64,000 nucleotides of DNA. It comes from Nocardia sp. NBC_00565. Its GTDB lineage: Bacteria; Actinomycetota; Actinomycetes; Mycobacteriales; Mycobacteriaceae. Below are positions 46,341 through 53,538 of the stretch, one piece after another. Location: contig NZ_CP107785.1 in the NCBI RefSeq assembly GCF_036345915.1, forward strand, positions 620,001 through 684,000. Reading direction: 5' to 3'. Each line of letters opens with the position of its first letter. Position 1 is the stretch's first letter. The notes beneath the pieces were generated by a model. That model was not told where the DNA came from. It did not search any database and was given only the letters and a program-made list of their open reading frames with translations. A program made the position numbers and the translations under genes.

Positions 46341-46678
46341 GCGTCGACGCCTTCCTCGCCGCATCGCGCAGCGGCGAATTCGAGGCGCTGCTGACCCTGC
46401 TCGATCCCGACGTGGTGCTGCGCGTCGACGCCGCCGCGCTCGCGACCGGCGCGGCGGGCGCGCTCGGCGCGGATGCCGTGGCGCAAACCTTCTCCGGCCG
46501 GGCCAAGGCGGCGCGACTGGCGCTCATCGACGGCCGCGCGGGCGCGGTCTGGGCGGTGGGCGGCACGGCGCGGGTGGTCTTCGACTTCACCGTCTCCGAG
46601 GGCCGCATCGTCGCCATCGATCTGCTCGCCGATCCGGCGACATTGGAGCTCATGGAACTCGAGGTGCAGGCGGGCTGA
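46341..46678 (+). pseudogene. 5'-truncated ECF sigma factor, SnoaL-like C-terminal domain only
   Basis: The frame begins at RVDAFLAASRSGEFEALLTL, continues with LDPDVVLRVD, RVVFDFTVSEGRIVAIDLLA and DPATLELMEL, and then stops. This is the C-terminal NTF2-like domain of SigJ/ECF41-type sigma factors. The sigma2 and sigma4 DNA-binding regions are absent. It lies head-to-head with the VOC stump, consistent with one deletion that removed the 5' halves of two divergent genes. Confidence 0.65.
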
Positions 46679-46770
46679 GCCGCGCTGTCACATCTTTGCC
46701 GAGCCATCGGTCAGTGGTGTGACGGCGCGTGACGAGATCGCGCCGAGCGAACGAGGCAGGGAGAGCCACG

Positions 46771-47244
46771 ATGAGCAACGCACGATCGATCGGATATTGG
46801 GTTACCACCGCACTGCTGGTCTTCGTACTGGCGACGGGCGGTGTCGCCGACTTGCTCCAACGCGGCGGCACCGCTGGCGGCATGACCGAACTGGGCTATC
46901 CGACCTATGTCATGACCATCCTCGGATTCTGGAAAGTGCTCGGCGCCATGGCAATTCTCGCGCCGCGATTTCCGCTGGTGAAGGAATGGGCCTATGCCGG
47001 TGCGTTTTTCGATCTGACCGGCGGGTTCGCATCGCATATCGCCCACCATTCCGCCGCGAATCACCTGATCTACACGGGCTTTTTCGCGATATGCGTGGTG
47101 GCGTCGTGGGGGCTGCGGCCGGCGAGCCGCACGCTCGGCGTTCCGGTTTTCCGCGGGCTCGGCCGCGTCGCGGAATTGGAAGCTCGCGACCGGCGACCGC
47201 GGAACGCGACGATGCCATCGGGGCCGGTTGCCGCCGCGGCTTGA
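46771..47244 (+). CDS. DoxX-like membrane protein
   Basis: 157 residues with four membrane segments (about 7-28, 46-66, 74-94 and 99-117) and a short polar tail. The GGVADLLQR motif after helix 1 and VMTILGFWKVLGAMAILAP in helix 2 match the DoxX-like family. GGGAGA is a few bases before the ATG at 46771. DoxX relatives are linked to redox and thiol homeostasis in mycobacteria; here the role is unassigned. Confidence 0.82.
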   Translation: MSNARSIGYWVTTALLVFVLATGGVADLLQRGGTAGGMTELGYPTYVMTILGFWKVLGAMAILAPRFPLVKEWAYAGAFFDLTGGFASHIAHHSAANHLIYTGFFAICVVASWGLRPASRTLGVPVFRGLGRVAELEARDRRPRNATMPSGPVAAAA

Positions 47245-47396
47245 TTCAAGGAGCGTGGCCCGTCGTTCGGGGGAGAACGGCGGGTTATTCGCTATTGCTA
47301 TCGCAGATCTGAAGTTTGCGCTCGGCCAATAATTTTCGGCTGGTGTCTCAGGTAGCGGGGCGTAAGATCGGGCCAGTGCGAGTCCCCGGGGGAAGT

Positions 47397-47846
47397 ATGA
47401 GTGAGCCGGTGACCACGGATTGGGACAAATTCGTGCGGGCACTGGCGCAATGCCTATCCGAACTGCCTTCCCGGGCAACGCTGATCATCGCGGCGCCCGG
47501 CAATCGATACGTCCAATTCGTGCAATACGACATCAAACTGTCCGTCGAACTGGCGGGCAATTCCTATCTCGCGCAGCCCATCTCGTCGACCGGTGAGCGT
47601 ACATTACGCGATCTCGGCTGGCGCGAGCCGATCGTGCGGCGCGAAATCGATAATTGGACCCGCACCCTGCTGTGGCCATTGTCCCTGGACACCCTGGTCG
47701 GACTCGCCCGTTCGGTGGCCATCGGCCTGCGTGACGCGCTCGGCGTCGCCGAACCGGTCGAACTGCGTGCCATGGGCTGGACCGAGACCTCCGGTGATCT
47801 GGATCTCACCGCCCTCGGCCCGATCGCCCGTCGCGGGCTGAACTGA
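47397..47846 (+). CDS. TY-Chap/YbjN-like small protein, probable
   Basis: 149 residues from ATG 47397, with GGGGGAAG directly upstream. It starts WDKFVRALAQCLSELPSRAT, then LIIAAPGNRYVQFVQYDIKL, SVELAGNSYLAQP and LGWREP. From memory these resemble actinobacterial proteins carrying a secretion-chaperone-like (T3SS/YbjN) fold. No signal peptide and no catalytic residues. It precedes the DUF4191 gene by 43 bases on the same strand. Confidence 0.65.
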   Translation: MSEPVTTDWDKFVRALAQCLSELPSRATLIIAAPGNRYVQFVQYDIKLSVELAGNSYLAQPISSTGERTLRDLGWREPIVRREIDNWTRTLLWPLSLDTLVGLARSVAIGLRDALGVAEPVELRAMGWTETSGDLDLTALGPIARRGLN

Positions 47847-47876
47847 CGCGGTGGGCCGACGCGCCCGACGTGGCAC

Positions 47877-47882
47877 TATCCT
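47877..47882 (+). promoter_or_regulatory. -10 box (TATCCT) for leaderless DUF4191 gene
   Basis: TATCCT fits TANNNT and ends eight bases before ATG 47890; no Shine-Dalgarno is present. The gene therefore probably has its own promoter despite lying close behind the preceding gene. Confidence 0.45.
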
Positions 47883-47889
47883 GTGAACC

Positions 47890-48633
47890 ATGGCAGTAGG
47901 CAAGGGCGGCACGCCGTCGAAGGAAGCGAAGGCCGCGGCGAAAGCGGCCCGCAAGCAGCAGTCGAAAGAACGCCGCAAGCAGCTCTGGCAGGCGTTCCAG
48001 ATGCAGCGCAAGGAAGACAAGCTGCTGCTGCCTTTGATGATCGGCGCCGTCGTCGGCATCACGGTCGTATTTCTGGTGGTCGGCCTGATCTTCGGGCTGC
48101 AGTGGTTCCTGCTGCCGCTCGGTCTGCTGCTCGGCGTGCTGGTCGCGTTCATCATCTTCGGTCGCCGGGTGCAGCGCAATGTCTACGCCAAGGCCGAGGG
48201 CCAAGCAGGCGCGGCGGCCTGGGTGCTGGAGAATCTGCAGGGCAAGTGGCGGGTCAGCAACGGCGTCGCCGCAACCACCCAGCTGGACGCGGTGCACCGG
48301 GTGATCGGCCTGCCCGGCGTCATCCTGATCGGCGAGGGTTCGCCGCAGCGGCTGAAATCCCTGCTGGCGCAGGAGAAGAAGCGCACCGCGCGCCTCATCG
48401 GTGACACCCCGATCTACGACATCATCATCGGCAACGACGAGGGCCAGATCTCGCTCAAGGAACTGCAGAAGCACCTGACCAAGCTGCCCCGCAATATCGA
48501 CGTCAAGCGGATGGACCTCATCGAGGGCCGCCTCTCCGCACTGGGCTCGAAGGGCGGTCCCGCACTGCCCAAGGGTCCGATGCCCGCGGGCGCCAAGATG
48601 CGTGGCGTGCAGCGCACCATCCGTCGCCGCTGA
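47890..48633 (+). CDS. DUF4191 integral membrane protein
   Basis: 247 residues. A basic N-terminal 35 residues (Lys/Arg/Ala-rich) precede two membrane helices (about 48-70 and 73-93), then a cytoplasmic domain of 150 residues with AEGQAGAAAWVLENLQGKWR, IGLPGVILIGEG and YDIIIGNDEGQISL. It matches the conserved Rv2219 family of actinobacteria, whose function is unknown. Position next to the RDD protein and glnA1 is the same as in M. tuberculosis. A strong terminator follows. Confidence 0.9.
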   Translation: MAVGKGGTPSKEAKAAAKAARKQQSKERRKQLWQAFQMQRKEDKLLLPLMIGAVVGITVVFLVVGLIFGLQWFLLPLGLLLGVLVAFIIFGRRVQRNVYAKAEGQAGAAAWVLENLQGKWRVSNGVAATTQLDAVHRVIGLPGVILIGEGSPQRLKSLLAQEKKRTARLIGDTPIYDIIIGNDEGQISLKELQKHLTKLPRNIDVKRMDLIEGRLSALGSKGGPALPKGPMPAGAKMRGVQRTIRRR

Positions 48634-48649
48634 GCAGTTCGTTCTCGAG

Positions 48650-48680
48650 GGCCCGCATCCCCATCAGTTGGGTGCGGGCC
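48650..48680. terminator. rho-independent-type terminator after DUF4191 gene
   Basis: GGCCCGCATCC and GGGTGCGGGCC pair over 11 positions (one G-U) around a 9-base loop, followed by TTCGCTTATTT. It lies between the plus-strand DUF4191 gene and the convergent RDD gene and may serve both. Confidence 0.75.
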
Positions 48681-48811
48681 TTCGCTTATTTATCGGCCGG
48701 GCGTGATCACTCCATCAGGATGACATCCCCGCTGTCTGAGACGAACCATTCAACGCTGGCGCACCGGGTGTGTTCGCCTCGGGCGCGTCCGAAAGTCGGA
48801 TCGGCCGGGCG

Positions 48812-49342
48812 CTAGCGCGAGCGGACGACGGCGGTGCCGGTGGCGCGATCGTGCATACCGCGACCGTCGGCGTCGGTGAACAGGGCGGGCACTACGAAGA
48901 CCAGCAGGACCTGGCGGGCCAGTGCGCGCACGAAACCGACCGCTACCGGGGCGTCGACACGGATGACGCGCAGGCGCAGGAAGTACTGGCCCGGGGTGTA
49001 GCCGAACAACGACACCGCGACGACACCGATAACGAACCAGACGAGCAGATTCGGGGTGGTCAGCGCGCTCACCACGGCCTCGAAATTCGAGGGCCGCGGC
49101 TTTCCGGCTGGGATATCCATGCCGGCGATGATTTTGTCCGGATTGGGCCGGATGATGATGGCGGTCACGCCGAGCGCGATGAACCAGTCCACCACCAGCG
49201 CGGCGATGCGGCGCAGCATGCCGACCAGCGACCCCGCGCCCGAGCGCGGCAGGCCCAGGTTCTGGCCGGGGAACTCTGGAGTTGCCGGATCGCCCGGGTC
49301 CGCCGAAGGTCCGGAGAGCCAGGATCCGCTGATGCGTGCCAT
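48812..49342 (-). CDS. RDD family membrane protein
   Basis: 176 residues. After a 35-residue polar N-terminus, residues about 40-60 (GSLVGMLRRIAALVVDWFIAL, with the family Arg and Asp), about 95-118 and about 135-155 are membrane segments. SLFGYTPGQYFLRLRVIR is the conserved RDD middle motif. Function is undetermined for this family, although some members are linked to ion or osmolyte transport. It is divergent from glnA1, the same arrangement as Rv2219A. Confidence 0.9.
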   Translation of the reverse strand: MARISGSWLSGPSADPGDPATPEFPGQNLGLPRSGAGSLVGMLRRIAALVVDWFIALGVTAIIIRPNPDKIIAGMDIPAGKPRPSNFEAVVSALTTPNLLVWFVIGVVAVSLFGYTPGQYFLRLRVIRVDAPVAVGFVRALARQVLLVFVVPALFTDADGRGMHDRATGTAVVRSR

Positions 49343-49481
49343 GACCCCCAGAATAGGCCCCTACGACCGTGCGTAGGACATCGCATAACCGGAGTTGACC
49401 TCGGCGAGTGCTGTCACGGATGGCAGGATTACCATGCTGTTCGAGCCCGGGTGGCCTTCAACACCCGGCCAGCCGCACGTG

Positions 49482-49519
49482 TAACACTGGCGAAACACAG
49501 CCTTGATGACTGGGAAACA
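49482..49519 (+). promoter_or_regulatory. GlnR binding region upstream of glnA1
   Basis: GTAAC-ACTGGC-GAAAC at 49482-49497 is a perfect GTnAC-n6-GnAAC GlnR box. In the same 11-base register a weak TTGAT (49504) and another GAAAC (49515-49519) follow, giving the two-box layout known at Streptomyces glnA. A TACCGT -10-like hexamer at 49530-49535 lies just downstream. Confidence 0.75.
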
Positions 49520-49594
49520 CCGCGTCCATACCGTCTGGACGCGACGAACCCATGCAATCGACACTGGCTGGGAACCGATCCGTAAGGAGAACAA

Positions 49595-51031
49595 GTGACG
49601 TTCAGCACGGCCGACGAGGTCATCAAGTACATCAAAGAAGAGGAAGTCGAATACGTCGACATTCGCTTCAGCGATCTTCCGGGTGTGCAGCAGCACTTCT
49701 CGATCCCCGCGAAGGCTTTCACCGCTGACCTCGCTGAGGAAGGGCTAGCGTTCGACGGCTCCTCCGTCCGTGGCTTCCAGTCCATCGACGAGTCGGACAT
49801 GCTGCTGCTCCCCGACTACGGCACCGCGCGCCTGGACCCGTTCCGCGCCGCCAGGACGCTGAACCTCAACTTCTTCGTGCACGACCCGTTCACCCGCGAG
49901 GCCTACAGCCGCGACCCGCGTAACGTCGCGCGCAAGGCGGAGGAGTACCTGAAGAGCACCGGCATCGCCGACACCGCCTTCTTCGGTGCCGAGGCCGAGT
50001 TCTACATCTTCGACTCGATCCGCTACGACTCGGGCATGAACGGCGCCTTCTACGAGATCGAGTCGATCTCGGGCTCCTGGAACACCGGCGCGGAGTTCAA
50101 CCCGGACGGCACCCTGAACCGCGGCTACAAGGTCCGCAACAAGGGCGGTTACTTCCCGGTCGCGCCGTACGACCACTACGTCGACCTGCGCGACAAGATC
50201 TCGACCAACCTGCAGAACGCGGGCTTCGAGCTCGAGCGCGGCCACCACGAGGTCGGCACCGCCGGTCAGGCCGAGATCAACTACCGGTTCGGCACGCTGC
50301 TCGGTGCGGCCGACGACCTGCAGCTGTTCAAGTACATCGTGAAGAACACCGCGTGGGCCGAGGGCAAGACCGTCACCTTCATGCCGAAGCCGCTCTTCGG
50401 TGACAACGGCTCGGGCATGCACGTGCACCAGTCGCTGTGGAAGGACGGCAAGCCGCTGTTCCACGACGAGGCCGGATACGCGGGTCTGTCGGATCTGGCA
50501 CGCCACTACATCGGCGGCATCCTGCACCACGCGCCGTCGCTGCTGGCGTTCACCAACCCGACCGTGAACTCCTACCACCGTCTGGTTCCGGGCTACGAGG
50601 CCCCGATCAACCTGGTCTACTCGCAGCGCAACCGTTCGGCCGCCGTGCGTATCCCGGTGACCGGCAACAACCCGAAGGCCAAGCGCATCGAATTCCGCGC
50701 GCCGGACTCCTCGGGCAACCCGTACCTGGCCTTCGCCGCCATGATGATGGCCGGTCTGGACGGCATCAAGAAGAAGATCGAGCCCAAGGCCCCGGTCGAC
50801 AAGGACCTCTACGAGCTCCCCCCGGAGGAGGCCAAGAACATCCCGCAGGCCCCCACCAGCCTGGCCTCGGTCATCGACCGCCTCGAGCAGGATCACGACT
50901 ACCTGACCGAAGGCAACGTCTTCACCCCGGACCTCATCGAGACCTGGATCACCCTCAAGCGCGAAAACGAAATCGCCCCGGTGAACCTCCGTCCGCACCC
51001 CTACGAGTTCGAGCTCTACTTCGACGTGTAA
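49595..51031 (+). CDS. glnA1: glutamine synthetase type I
   Basis: 478 residues from GTG 49595, with AAGGAG nine bases upstream. It is the main ammonium-assimilating enzyme (glutamate + NH3 + ATP to glutamine), a dodecamer. Signatures: [65 protein letters not shown] and NRSAAVRIP. The adenylylation loop is [12 protein letters not shown] with Tyr406, the residue modified by GlnE, so it is a GSI-beta enzyme under both GlnE and, from the upstream site, GlnR control. A strong hairpin terminator follows the stop codon. Confidence 0.97.
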   Translation: MTFSTADEVIKYIKEEEVEYVDIRFSDLPGVQQHFSIPAKAFTADLAEEGLAFDGSSVRGFQSIDESDMLLLPDYGTARLDPFRAARTLNLNFFVHDPFTREAYSRDPRNVARKAEEYLKSTGIADTAFFGAEAEFYIFDSIRYDSGMNGAFYEIESISGSWNTGAEFNPDGTLNRGYKVRNKGGYFPVAPYDHYVDLRDKISTNLQNAGFELERGHHEVGTAGQAEINYRFGTLLGAADDLQLFKYIVKNTAWAEGKTVTFMPKPLFGDNGSGMHVHQSLWKDGKPLFHDEAGYAGLSDLARHYIGGILHHAPSLLAFTNPTVNSYHRLVPGYEAPINLVYSQRNRSAAVRIPVTGNNPKAKRIEFRAPDSSGNPYLAFAAMMMAGLDGIKKKIEPKAPVDKDLYELPPEEAKNIPQAPTSLASVIDRLEQDHDYLTEGNVFTPDLIETWITLKRENEIAPVNLRPHPYEFELYFDV

Positions 51032-51053
51032 GTCGTTGTAACGCAAGACGTTT

Positions 51054-51086
51054 CGAGCCCTCCCGCTACCGCAGCGGGAGGGCTCG
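51054..51086 (+). terminator. terminator of glnA1
   Basis: A perfect 14-base-pair stem, CGAGCCCTCCCGCT with AGCGGGAGGGCTCG, around an ACCGC loop, beginning 23 bases after the glnA1 stop. The following bases are only moderately T-rich, as is common in high-GC actinobacteria. Confidence 0.8.
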
Positions 51087-51181
51087 TCCCGTTCCGTCGG
51101 TGCCGATCATCCGACGCTGCCATGTCGATTCGAGCGAAACCCGCTGGTGGTACCTACGTCCACCTGGACAGAATCGACGCC

Positions 51182-51361
51182 ATGGCCGATATGACCCACG
51201 AAGGCATGAAGAGCCCCGCGGCAACTCTCGACGACTATGAGTGGCGCGATGGTCCCATTTCCGAGAAGGAACGGCAGCGAGCCTGCGACGCGATCGGTCG
51301 GGCGTTGGGCGGGCCGGTCGCATCACCAGTGTCTTGGTCGGCCCCGAGATATGACAATTAG
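51182..51361 (+). CDS. possible 59-residue hypothetical protein
   Basis: ATG 51182 opens a frame ending just before the toxin promoter. It reads MADMTHEGMKSPAATLDDYE, with an EKERQRACDAIGRALGG helix later. Composition is protein-like, but there is no ribosome site and no known family. It may be a small protein or the leftover end of a lost gene. Confidence 0.35.
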   Translation: MADMTHEGMKSPAATLDDYEWRDGPISEKERQRACDAIGRALGGPVASPVSWSAPRYDN

Positions 51362-51363
51362 GT

Positions 51364-51369
51364 TATACT
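51364..51369 (+). promoter_or_regulatory. -10 box (TATACT) of the toxin-antitoxin operon
   Basis: TATACT is a near-perfect -10 hexamer ending eight bases before GTG 51377. The AT-rich stretch around it (ATGACAATTAGGTTATACT) contrasts with the surrounding GC-rich DNA and is a likely site for autoregulation by the antitoxin. Confidence 0.55.
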
Positions 51370-51376
51370 CGCGGTG

Positions 51377-51745
51377 GTGACCTGGGAGATCAGTCTTCAT
51401 CCGGAGGTGGAGTCGTGGTACTTGGTAACCTGCTCGAGCGATCCCGAGACAGGCGATCTCATCGAAGACGCCCTCGATCAGCTTGCCGAAGAAGGTCCGT
51501 GTGCGGGTCGGCCGTTGGTCGATCGGATCAAGGGCAGCAGCTATCACAACATGAAAGAGTTGAGGCCTCCCTCGGCTGGGTCGACAGAGGTGCGCATGCT
51601 GTTCGCCTTCGACCCGGCCAGAGAAGCGATTTTCCTTGTCGCAGGCGACAAGTCGGGTAACTGGCAAAGGTGGTATCGCGACGCGATTCCATTGGCCGAC
51701 AAGCGCTTCACCGAGCATCTCGAGGCGCTGAAGGAGCAGCAATGA
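51377..51745 (+). CDS. higB: HigB/RelE-family toxin (Gp49-like)
   Basis: 122 residues from GTG 51377 (GTG 51374 is an alternative; both lie right after the -10 box, so the message is probably leaderless). Family features: WEISLHPEVESWY at the start, LAEEGPCAGRPLVDRIKG, SYHNMKELRP, VRMLFAFDPAREAIFL and GNWQRWYRDAIPLAD. Such toxins are ribosome-dependent mRNA interferases. The antitoxin gene follows with an ATGA overlap in the toxin-first order typical of higBA. Confidence 0.88.
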   Translation: MTWEISLHPEVESWYLVTCSSDPETGDLIEDALDQLAEEGPCAGRPLVDRIKGSSYHNMKELRPPSAGSTEVRMLFAFDPAREAIFLVAGDKSGNWQRWYRDAIPLADKRFTEHLEALKEQQ

Positions 51746-52074
51746 GTACCGAATACGCGAAATGGAAAGACGTCAAGGCGAAGGCTCGGGCGGCCGATCC
51801 GCGTACCGATGCGGAGCGTGCGGCAGGTGTGGCCGCGGCGCGCGATCGGCGCGAGGCGTATGTCCGCGGGCATCAGTTGGCTGAAATGCGTAAGGCCGCT
51901 GGTCTTACGCAGGTAGATCTCGCCGAAGCACTGGGCGTATCGCAGGCCAGAATTTCGAAGATCGAGCATGGAGAGATTGCGGGCATCGACACCATCAAGG
52001 CATACGTCACGGCTCTCGGCGGGACGGTCGATGTCGTCGTGACTCTTGGTGATCGGACCTGGAAGGTCGCTTGA
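51742..52074 (+). CDS. higA: HigA/XRE-family antitoxin
   Basis: 110 residues. The N-terminal half is basic and helical and likely wraps the toxin. Residues about 48-100 form the helix-turn-helix LAEMRKAAGLTQVDLAEALG, VSQARISKIEHGEIAGID, followed by TIKAYVTALGGTVDVVVTLG, which is typical of HigA. The ATG overlaps the toxin stop by four bases. It probably represses the operon by binding near the -10 box at 51364. Confidence 0.9.
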   Translation: MSTEYAKWKDVKAKARAADPRTDAERAAGVAAARDRREAYVRGHQLAEMRKAAGLTQVDLAEALGVSQARISKIEHGEIAGIDTIKAYVTALGGTVDVVVTLGDRTWKVA

Positions 52075-52096
52075 GGATTCCATCCGAAACCTTGCC

Positions 52097-52102
52097 TACT
52101 AT
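52097..52102 (+). promoter_or_regulatory. -10 box (TACTAT) for leaderless hypothetical gene
   Basis: TACTAT ends seven bases before ATG 52109 and no ribosome site is present, giving the leaderless geometry. It lies after the antitoxin stop, so the downstream gene has its own promoter. Confidence 0.5.
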
Positions 52103-52108
52103 GCGCGC

Positions 52109-52387
52109 ATGACCTGGCGGGAAGACGAATACATCCGCATGCTCGCGGACGCGCGGGAGGACTTCGCTTGGGTGATGGAGCGTTGCGGTGGGCGCACGCC
52201 GGAGCAGGCTGTCGCTGATGCGCTGGCGGCGTATCCGTTCGAGCCGAGCGATGTGCCGCATCGGGGGCTGGTCTTTCATGATGACGCGTGGCACTGGGCG
52301 ATGGTGGCGATCCATGGGTATCTGTACTGGCGTGAGCATCCGGAATTGGAGCGCCCGTCGGCTGAGTATCTGGAGCGACGCGGATAG
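52109..52387 (+). CDS. small conserved-looking hypothetical protein
   Basis: 92 residues, acidic and aromatic-rich: MTWREDEYIRMLADAREDFAW, then AAYPFEPSDVPHRGLVFHDD and WHWAMVAIHGYLYWREHP. The pattern looks like a folded small protein related to unassigned Streptomyces and Nocardia proteins, from memory. No signal or membrane segment. It is adjacent to the HigBA pair but separately promoted. Confidence 0.65.
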   Translation: MTWREDEYIRMLADAREDFAWVMERCGGRTPEQAVADALAAYPFEPSDVPHRGLVFHDDAWHWAMVAIHGYLYWREHPELERPSAEYLERRG

Positions 52388-52551
52388 TTGCTGGGAGCGT
52401 TTGGGGTGCGAGTGCGGAAATGGTTGGGCTGTAGGGGATTTCGGTGGTGAGTCTCGGTGGGTGGAATGGGGGTCTCGGTGAGTGGGGTATCGGCGGCGGG
52501 ATCGGGCGGAAAGCTAGTCGGGCGGGTGGCACAGCTCTACTGTTCCGCGCC

Positions 52552-53439
52552 ATGAAGATTTCAGTTCTTTCTCTTATCGGTGCTGCCGCAGTGACATTCG
52601 GCTTGATTGCGAGTGGGGTGCCGCCGGCGGTTGCCGAGCCGACGGTCGAGACCGCTGCTGTGCGGATCGACTTGCAAGGGGCAGTGAATGTTCGGGATAT
52701 CGGCGGGTATCGGACTTATGACGGGGCGAAGGTCAAGTCGGGCAAAGCTATTCGGGCGGATTCGCTGGAGAAGCTGACCGATTCGGATGTGGCGAAACTC
52801 GGTGCGCTGAATCTGAAGACCGTCATTGATTTGCGGACGGCGGCGGAGGTCCAATTCATGGGCGCGGACAAAGTGCCTGCGGGGGTGCAGCAGGTGGCGC
52901 GGCCGATCGATGACACCGGGCTGTTCCAGCAGATGATGGCGGCGATTCAGTCACGGGATCCGCAGCGGCAGGAGGATCTGCTCGGGAACGGGAAAGCCGA
53001 GGAGATCATGGCCACCGTATATCGGAGCTTCCTCAGTGCGGATTCGCGGGCGAAGTTCGGACAGACGATTCGGGATCTGGCGGCCACCGATCGGGCGACG
53101 CTGTATCACTGCACCTCCGGTAAGGATCGGACCGGGTGGCTGACATATGTGGTGCTGCGGGCGGTCGGTGTGCCGGAATCGACTGCGCGGCAGGATTATC
53201 TGCTGTCGAACCAGTATCGGGCCGCGGCCGATGCCAAATTGCGTGAGCAAGTGAAGCAGGCGGGGCTGATGCAGAATCCGGATCTGCTCATCCCGCTGCA
53301 GGAAGTGCGTGTCGACTATCTGGATACCGTGATCGATGCGCTGGAGCAGACCTACGGCGACTTCGGGAAGTTCCTGACTCAGGGCCTCGGGCTTGATGGC
53401 GGAACCCTCGTCCAACTCCGCAAGAACCTGGTCAGCTAG
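52552..53439 (+). CDS. secreted tyrosine-specific protein phosphatase (PtpB-like)
   Basis: 295 residues with a signal peptide (about 1-28, ending AVAEP). The phosphatase domain has VNVRDIGGYRTYDGAKVKSG and LKTVIDLRTAAE, both typical of the PtpB/IphP group, and the P-loop HCTSGKDRTGW with Cys187 and Arg193 (CX5R; the loop Lys and Asp suit the lipid- or broad-specificity class). M. tuberculosis PtpB is an exported virulence phosphatase; whether this one is exported beyond the cell surface is unknown. TACTGT 9-14 bases before the ATG suggests near-leaderless expression. A strong terminator follows. Confidence 0.9.
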   Translation: MKISVLSLIGAAAVTFGLIASGVPPAVAEPTVETAAVRIDLQGAVNVRDIGGYRTYDGAKVKSGKAIRADSLEKLTDSDVAKLGALNLKTVIDLRTAAEVQFMGADKVPAGVQQVARPIDDTGLFQQMMAAIQSRDPQRQEDLLGNGKAEEIMATVYRSFLSADSRAKFGQTIRDLAATDRATLYHCTSGKDRTGWLTYVVLRAVGVPESTARQDYLLSNQYRAAADAKLREQVKQAGLMQNPDLLIPLQEVRVDYLDTVIDALEQTYGDFGKFLTQGLGLDGGTLVQLRKNLVS

Positions 53440-53447
53440 TAGAAAGG

Positions 53448-53479
53448 TTCGGGCCCATCCTGCACAGGGTGGGCCCGAA
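53448..53479. terminator. bidirectional terminator between phosphatase and EF-G-like genes
   Basis: TTCGGGCCCATCC pairs with GGGTGGGCCCGAA over 13 positions (one G-U) around a TGCACA loop. It lies between convergent genes and can serve both strands. Confidence 0.75.
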
Positions 53480-53538
53480 TTGCGTGGATCTAGCTGAGCG
53501 GTTCCTGTCCGCGCGGCTCGACTCAGCGAATTGTACTG

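Noticed and set aside
51032..51376. Riboswitch or leader peptide near the toxin operon
   Set aside because: Apart from the glnA1 terminator and the -10 box, no conserved aptamer-like fold or attenuator was seen.
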